Source: an uncultured Oscillospiraceae bacterium (lineage in GTDB: Bacteria > Bacillota > Clostridia > Oscillospirales > Oscillospiraceae). Taken from it: a stretch of DNA of 64,000 bases. Both the position numbers and the translations under genes were made by a program. Every line of letters begins with the position of its first letter. Position 1 is the first letter of the stretch. Below the pieces are notes generated by a model that was given only the letters and a program-made list of their open reading frames with translations, was not told where the DNA came from and ran no database searches. Location of the stretch: NCBI GenBank assembly GCA_947626845.1, contig CANQTW010000005.1, forward strand, positions 48,269 to 112,268. Direction: 5' to 3'. Shown here piece by piece: positions 59,547 through 64,000 of this stretch.

Positions 59547-60425
59547 ATGGCTAAAGAAATGGTTCCCACCTTTCCGAAAAACAAACCGGGCCGCCGCATC
59601 CACAGCATGTCCCCCTATATGCGCATCACCGCCTTCGTCATGCGTGACCGCGGCGACGCCTCCAACTACTTCCGGGACTCCGTGGAGGTCTCCGAGCTGG
59701 AGAAATTCATGCGTGAAAAACGCCGGGAGGGCTATCCCGGCCTGGGAATGCTCCATATGTTCATCGCCTCCTATGTCCGCACCATCAGCCAGAAGCCACA
59801 GCTCAACCGCTACATAAACGGCCAGCGGGCCTACGCGCGCAAGAACATCGAGGTGGTCATGACCGTCAAGAAAACCATGGAGGAAAACGGCGGCGAGACC
59901 TCCATCAAGGTCATCTTTGAGCCCACCGATACCGTTTTCGATGTGTACAACAAGCTCAACGCCGCCATCGACCACGTGAAAAACGGTTCGGAGACCGCCA
60001 CCGGCGATTTGGCGGGCATCCTCGTCAAGATCCCCCGGCTCATTTTAAAATTTTTGGTGTGGATACTGTGCATACTGGATTATTTCCACATCCTGCCCAA
60101 GCTGGTGCTGGAGGCCAGCCCTTTCCACGGCTCCATGATCATCACGGATATCGGCTCTCTGGGTATCCCGCCCATCTATCACCACCTCTATAACTTTGGC
60201 AACCTGCCCATCTTCATTGCCTTCGGCGCGAAGCGCAGAGTCTATGAGATGAATAAAGACGGCAAGGTGGAGGAGAAGCGCTATGTGGACTACACCATCG
60301 TCACCGACGAGCGCATCTGCGACGGCTACAACTACGCCCAGGGGCTTAAAATGCTCAAGCACAACCTGATGCACCCGGAACGTTTGACCGTCCCGCCTGA
60401 AAAGGTCATCCAGGACATCTATTGA
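59547..60425 (+). CDS. 2-oxoacid dehydrogenase E2-like acyltransferase-domain protein
   Basis: A 292-residue protein with the trimeric CAT/E2 acyltransferase fold and no lipoyl domain. Late in the chain, TDERICDGYNYAQGL occupies the position of the E2 active-site motif DHRVxDG; the catalytic histidine appears replaced by glutamate. A hydrophobic stretch, LILKFLVWILCILDYFHIL, lies near residues 165-185 and may contact the membrane. These stand-alone E2-like proteins are common beside TetR regulators in Firmicutes but have no known reaction. ATG 59547 has GAGGGA upstream. Confidence 0.75.
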   Translation: MAKEMVPTFPKNKPGRRIHSMSPYMRITAFVMRDRGDASNYFRDSVEVSELEKFMREKRREGYPGLGMLHMFIASYVRTISQKPQLNRYINGQRAYARKNIEVVMTVKKTMEENGGETSIKVIFEPTDTVFDVYNKLNAAIDHVKNGSETATGDLAGILVKIPRLILKFLVWILCILDYFHILPKLVLEASPFHGSMIITDIGSLGIPPIYHHLYNFGNLPIFIAFGAKRRVYEMNKDGKVEEKRYVDYTIVTDERICDGYNYAQGLKMLKHNLMHPERLTVPPEKVIQDIY

Positions 60426-60426
60426 T

Positions 60427-60915
60427 ATGCCCGAAAAGATTCCGAAAACCAACGTCATGCGTGTCCTGGACCAGCACGGCGTCAGCTATACGGCCCGTGA
60501 CTACTCCAAAATCGGCGCGGTCAGCGGCGTTGACGTGGCGAGGGCTTTGGGCCTTGACCCGGACGCCGTATTTAAAACGCTGGTCACCGTGGCCGGCTCC
60601 GGCGAGCATTACGTCTTTATGGTCCCGGTGGAGCGTGAGCTGAGTCTCAAGAAGGCCGCGAAGGCTGTGGGGGAAAAGAGCATCGAAATGATCAAGCAGA
60701 AGGAGCTTCTGCCCCTCACCGGCTACGTCCACGGCGGCTGTTCCCCCATCGGCATGAAAAAGCCCTTCCCCACCGTCATCGACGAAACCGCCCAGTTCTA
60801 CGACGCGATCACCTTCTCCGCCGGCAAGATCGGCTTCCAGGTGGAGCTCTCCCCGGACGACCTGCGGCGGGTCATTGATTTCGCCTACGCCGATATTTGC
60901 GAAGAAAACTGTTGA
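60427..60915 (+). CDS. ybaK: YbaK/EbsC-family Cys-tRNA(Pro) deacylase
   Basis: A 162-residue trans-editing protein that hydrolyses Cys-tRNA-Pro formed by mischarging. It has YTARDYSKIGAVSGVDVARALGLDPDAVFKTLV with the catalytic lysine in VFKTL, and the conserved PLTGYVHGGCSPIGMKKPFPT. ATG 60427 starts two bases after the upstream stop, so it is cotranscribed with the E2-like gene. A degenerate copy of its 3' end lies 650 bases downstream. Confidence 0.92.
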   Translation: MPEKIPKTNVMRVLDQHGVSYTARDYSKIGAVSGVDVARALGLDPDAVFKTLVTVAGSGEHYVFMVPVERELSLKKAAKAVGEKSIEMIKQKELLPLTGYVHGGCSPIGMKKPFPTVIDETAQFYDAITFSAGKIGFQVELSPDDLRRVIDFAYADICEENC

Positions 60916-60940
60916 CTTGCTTTTGGACATATGGTAAACT
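60912..60940 (+). promoter_or_regulatory. Promoter of the 60968 gene
   Basis: TTGACT (60912-60917), 17 bases, TAAACT (60935-60940). It overlaps the ybaK stop. Confidence 0.65.
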
Positions 60941-60967
60941 TTTTTCAGAGCGCGGGGACGGCACCCA

Positions 60968-61465
60968 TTGAAAAAAACGGCGGCTCAAATTCAGCTCAGC
61001 TTTGACCTGGGGGTGACACCCATCGAAAAAAACATCAAGGTCGTGGACGAGCATGGCAGCAGTCTTGAACCGACCTGGCCCAAACGGGCCAGAGGTCTTG
61101 TCAAAAGCGGCAGGGCGCGGTTCATATCCGACGATACCATTGTCCTCCGCGCCCCGCCAAATGAAGATTTGGAGGGACAGAATATGTCAGAACAAAATAA
61201 TCTCCCCACCGGCGAGGTGGAGTACAGCATCCCCTACATCCTGCGTCAAATCGCCCTCATCCAGGCGGACACCGCCTGCCTCACCGAGGTCGCCGGGAAA
61301 TTGGCCGCTATGTCTGACGGCGACAGCGGCGAGCCGGGCAGTCCCGGAAACATCCAGGGACAGGCCAAGGCAGAAGCGCTTGGAACCATCATCACCTGCC
61401 GCGAAACCACAAACCAGCAGCTTTTACGGTTCTATGAGAAGATGTACGACGATCTCATAAGCTGA
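60968..61465 (+). CDS. Hypothetical protein with KRARGLVKSGRA-type motif
   Basis: A 165-residue protein. Residues 15-65 contain KVVDEHGSSLEPTWPKRARGLVKSGRARFISDDTIVLRAPP, a basic segment seen in many uncharacterised Firmicute proteins. The rest is helical (ILRQIALIQADTACLTEVAGKLAAM). The full frame starts at TTG 60968 with a poor site. An internal ATG 61184 (MSEQNNLPTG) has an excellent GGAGG eight bases before it, so a 93-residue product is possible too. Function unknown. Confidence 0.65.
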   Translation: MKKTAAQIQLSFDLGVTPIEKNIKVVDEHGSSLEPTWPKRARGLVKSGRARFISDDTIVLRAPPNEDLEGQNMSEQNNLPTGEVEYSIPYILRQIALIQADTACLTEVAGKLAAMSDGDSGEPGSPGNIQGQAKAEALGTIITCRETTNQQLLRFYEKMYDDLIS

Positions 61466-61502
61466 TAATAGTTGCCCCAAAACCGCAAATACAAGACTAA
61501 TT

Positions 61503-61538
61503 CAAAAGAGTGACCGGTCAATCCCGGTCACTCTTTTG
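61503..61538. terminator. Long hairpin after the 60968 gene
   Basis: A 15-bp perfect stem CAAAAGAGTGACCGG / CCGGTCACTCTTTTG with loop TCAATC; the T-run is within the stem, so it could work in both directions. Confidence 0.75.
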
Positions 61539-61561
61539 ATATATGTTATATATTGTCAGAT

Positions 61562-61651
61562 GGCTTGAAAAAGATTGGCTTCCAGGTGGAGCTGAGCCTC
61601 ACAGACCTCCAAACAGTCGTTCCGGTGACCTGTGCGGACATCTGCGAATAG
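61562..61651 (+). pseudogene. Remnant of a YbaK 3' end
   Basis: This frame encodes GLKKIGFQVELSLTDLQTVV, then PVTCADICE and a stop. It parallels the YbaK end KIGFQVELSPDDLRRVI followed by DFAYADICE. There is no start or upstream domain, so this is a decayed fragment. Confidence 0.8.
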
Positions 61652-61666
61652 TATCATAATTATAAA

Positions 61667-61694
61667 TCACGCCTCCGGTTTGCCGGAGGCGTGA
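61667..61694. terminator. Hairpin before the XRE membrane regulator
   Basis: Stem TCACGCCTCCGG / CCGGAGGCGTGA with loop TTTG. It can terminate the leftward gene at 61725 or rightward transcripts (CTTTTA follows). Confidence 0.65.
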
Positions 61695-61724
61695 CTTTTA
61701 TGCCGAATCAGAAGCATTTTTATC

Positions 61725-63095
61725 CTATTTCAAGATAGGCGTCATATCCGCGAACGTATTCTGCGGATGATCCCATGCTGTCGTGATGAGGATCAGGGCC
61801 GCGTACGTAATGTTTTGGTCATCGGTGAGCTCCAGAAGGACGCTGACCGTCTCCCCTTCCCGGCTCTCCGGCACATCCGGCGCAAGCTCGCGGACAAAAA
61901 GGCGGTAGGCCTCGCTGGCTGTCAGCTTTCCCGGAACAGAAGCGACTGTGTTTCCATCCTTCCGGGGCGCGGCGTACTTTTCCGGCATGTCAAATTCCGT
62001 GACCCAATCCTCATCTCGGCTCATATCCAGGGACGTCCGCGCCCACTCCACGCCGTTGACAAAGGTGGCCAGCTCCGCCGAGACGATTGCCCGTCCGGCG
62101 TCGGCGTAGACCGCCAGAAGTCCCGCCGCTCCCTCCTCCGCCGTGGGGTCGGCGTACCACGCCGCCAGGAAGTCCCCGGCCAGCTCCGAAAGCCCCGCGT
62201 AGAACGTCCCCAACTTCTCCCGCACTGCCGTATCCCCTTCCGTGAGGACGGCGGCAAGGGTGAATTCTCCGTTCAGGGGTTCCATCGCCTCCACCTGTGA
62301 GCTCACCGACGACATAATACCGTACTTCTCCGCGAAAAAGGCCTCCAGCGGAAGCTCACGGGCGGACTGAGGCAGTCGTATCTCCGCCGCGAAACCCGTC
62401 CCCTGGCGGATCGCCTCCGCTTGAAGCTCTCTCCCCTCCTCATCCGTCACAATAAAATCCAGGCGCAGGTCCTCCGTCACGGATTTGGGCTGGGCAAAGA
62501 GGCGGACAGTCACCTCCCCGCTCTCCGGATCGAAGGCCACCGTCTCGCTGTCCCAGTCTGAGAAGAGGGAGTTTTGCTCCTCCAGGATTCCAGCGATGGT
62601 TCCCCGCATGGAGGCGATGCTCTCATTCAGGGAGTGTTGCGTGAAAATAATCAGATTATTCAGGCCCAATATCTGCCTATTCAGATCTGCCATACGACCA
62701 CCAAAAACCACAGCCACCACAACAATGGCCGCCGCTGCCGCCCCCAGGACGCACCAGAGGGTTTTCCTCTGTTTTTTTGTCCGGAGTTCGGTTCGTTTTT
62801 GCTGCTCGCCCAGCTCGCGCAAAAGTTCCTCCAGCTCCCCGGTGTCAAAAACCGCGGCGGGGGTCTCCGTGGATGGCTCCGCCGTGGCCGCCTCCTGACT
62901 CTCCACGCCCAGCAGCTCCCCTATGGACATTTGGTAAAACTCGGACAAAGCCATCAGCTTGTCCAGCTCCGGCACCGATATCCCGTTCTCCCATTTTCCC
63001 ACAGCCTGACGGGAGACGCCGACCTTGTCCGCCAGCTCCTCCTGGGAAAGGCCCGCCTTCCGGCGCAATTCAAACAGCCGTTCGTTCAGCTTCAT
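61725..63095 (-). CDS. Membrane-anchored XRE-family regulator
   Basis: A 456-residue protein. The N-terminal helix-turn-helix is RLFELRRKAGLSQEELADKVGVSRQAVGKWENG (about residues 6-38). A linker of glutamate and alanine leads to a membrane helix (VLGAAAAAIVVVAVVFGG near 115-132) and an external domain of about 320 residues. The external part could sense a signal and change DNA binding across the membrane; this is inference. ATG 63095 fits GAGGTG at seven bases. Only one membrane helix is visible. Confidence 0.82.
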   Translation of the reverse strand: MKLNERLFELRRKAGLSQEELADKVGVSRQAVGKWENGISVPELDKLMALSEFYQMSIGELLGVESQEAATAEPSTETPAAVFDTGELEELLRELGEQQKRTELRTKKQRKTLWCVLGAAAAAIVVVAVVFGGRMADLNRQILGLNNLIIFTQHSLNESIASMRGTIAGILEEQNSLFSDWDSETVAFDPESGEVTVRLFAQPKSVTEDLRLDFIVTDEEGRELQAEAIRQGTGFAAEIRLPQSARELPLEAFFAEKYGIMSSVSSQVEAMEPLNGEFTLAAVLTEGDTAVREKLGTFYAGLSELAGDFLAAWYADPTAEEGAAGLLAVYADAGRAIVSAELATFVNGVEWARTSLDMSRDEDWVTEFDMPEKYAAPRKDGNTVASVPGKLTASEAYRLFVRELAPDVPESREGETVSVLLELTDDQNITYAALILITTAWDHPQNTFADMTPILK

Positions 63096-63267
63096 AATCA
63101 TCACCTCGCCCCTATGGTAGCAAAAAAGCCCGCGCTCGGCAACCAATTCGGCCTGCCAATCCGGCAACTGCGGGTTGCCTGCGCGAAAATCATGCGTAAA
63201 AAACAGGCAAAAGGCCGTCCAGCCTACTCTGACAGCAAAAACGGGACTTGTTTTCACAAGTCCCGTT

Positions 63268-63343
63268 TGGCAGGGGTTGAAGGGATCGAACCCTCGGCCT
63301 ACGGTTTTGGAGACCGCCGCTCTACCAGCTGAGCTAAACCCCT
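63268..63343 (-). tRNA. tRNA-Trp (CCA)
   Basis: A 76-nt tRNA with encoded CCA. Acceptor AGGGGTT pairs with AACCCCT. The anticodon loop CTCCAAA gives anticodon CCA. Confidence 0.95.
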
Positions 63344-63491
63344 ATATCTACTTTTTATTAATTCCCCAATTTGAACCCAGCAACGCGGTTCAAATTTGGA
63401 AAGGACGAGCGAAGTCAGCGTGTGAAGCGTGAGACGGGCGCCTTTGGCGTTCGTCACGCGCCGAGCCAACGCGACTTCCGCGACGACGAGG

Positions 63492-63568
63492 TGGTGGGCC
63501 TTCGGGGACTCGAACCCAGGACCGACCGGTTATGAGCCGGTTGCTCTAACCAACTGAGCTAAAGGCCC
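63492..63568 (-). tRNA. tRNA with CAT anticodon (Met or Ile2)
   Basis: A 77-nt tRNA with encoded CCA, acceptor GGGCCTT / AAGGCCC and loop CTCATAA. CAT can be elongator methionine or lysidine-modified isoleucine-2; sequence alone leaves this open. Confidence 0.9.
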
Positions 63569-63620
63569 ACATAGCGTCGCAAAAAGGAAAGCCGCCGCCT
63601 TGTGGCAGCGGCTTTGCCGT

Positions 63621-63696
63621 TGGCGCCTCCTGTAGGACTCGAACCTACGACACCGCGGTTAACAGCCGCGTGCTCTACCGACTGAGCTAAGGAGGC
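63621..63696 (-). tRNA. tRNA-Asn (GTT)
   Basis: A 76-nt tRNA with encoded CCA; acceptor GCCTCCT / AGGAGGC, loop CTGTTAA, anticodon GTT. Confidence 0.95.
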
Positions 63697-63733
63697 AAAT
63701 GATGAAACCCGCGTAAAGCGGGTCTCATCTGAT

Positions 63734-63849
<116 letters not shown>

Positions 63850-63925
63850 TGTTTCAAGGCTTGCGCCCTGAGAACTGAACAAATGGATAGGAAGATGGGC
63901 AAAGCAGAGCTTGCCATTCTTTCTT

Positions 63926-64000
63926 AGGTCAAGCCCTCGGGTTATTAGTACCGATCAGCTGAACACTTTACAGTGCTTACACCTTCGGCCTATCTACGGT
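63926..64000 (-). rRNA. rrl: 23S ribosomal RNA, 3' end only
   Basis: The minus strand reads the conserved 23S terminus (GATCGGTACTAATAACCCGA then GGGCTTGACCT). The gene continues past the window edge. Confidence 0.9.

Noticed and set aside
63344..63491. Additional tRNA between tRNA-Trp and tRNA(CAT)
   Set aside because: An inverted repeat (CCAATTTGAACC / GGTTCAAATTTGG) resembles a T-arm, but no cloverleaf can be drawn.

Overview
The window looks like a chromosomal segment of a GC-rich Gram-positive Firmicute, most likely an Oscillospiraceae-type clostridium. The support is high GC with GGAGG-type ribosome sites, a single-chain GlyRS, RNase Y, a cysteine T-box leader, an LTA-synthase-like enzyme, MreB, an XpaC-family protein, an SLH-domain protein, and a 23S-5S-tRNA cluster at the right edge. 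The assignment is inferred from gene families, not from a database search.

Layout. 1-5.6 kb: a leftward nadE, small membrane protein, LTA-synthase-like and glyS block. 5.7-6.7 kb: a rightward D-hydroxyacid dehydrogenase, followed by 780 bp of repeats. 7.5-10.3 kb: an XRE regulator with an ImmA-type metalloprotease, divergent from a Y-family polymerase with a YolD-like partner. 10.5-17.4 kb: MBL hydrolase, FemAB-like transferase, an AT-richer DJ-1/PfpI-like gene, metY, and a frameshifted WG/SLH surface protein. 17.6-21 kb: LURP-like protein, argS, DUF1934, murI. 21.3-23.3 kb: two rightward genes including xpaC. 23.4-30.9 kb: a leftward block of HAD phosphatase, mreB, comF, recD2, uvrB and a RadC-like gene. 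31.4-35.7 kb: tsaD, rimI and polA, with a MITE-like element at each side of rimI-polA. 36-41.5 kb: an ECF sigma factor with a membrane beta-propeller-like partner, cysS-cysE under a T-box, and pgsA. 41.5-50 kb: rimO, recX, recA, prmC, a DUF1385 protein, a two-component system and a lipoprotein. 50-57.9 kb: PPTase, tRNA-Leu, a broken toxin-antitoxin pair, RNase Y, a MATE pump, and an XRE-ABC transporter pair. 58-63 kb: phosphatase, TetR, an E2-like protein, YbaK and an XRE membrane regulator. 63.2-64 kb: tRNA-Trp, tRNA(CAT), tRNA-Asn, 5S and 23S, all leftward.

Many neighbouring genes overlap by 1-14 bases, often as ATGA, which points to translational coupling. DNA repair is strongly represented (recA-recX, uvrB, polA, recD2, RadC-like, Y-family polymerase).

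The three most unusual items are these. (1) The XRE/ImmA pair faces the Y-polymerase across two interleaved near-consensus promoters that share inverted half-sites; it resembles the DdrO/IrrE damage switch. (2) A repeat of about 260 bp, bounded by palindromes, occurs twice with compensatory stem changes, and once as a short derivative. (3) A MITE-like repeat supplies the last codons and stop of rimI.
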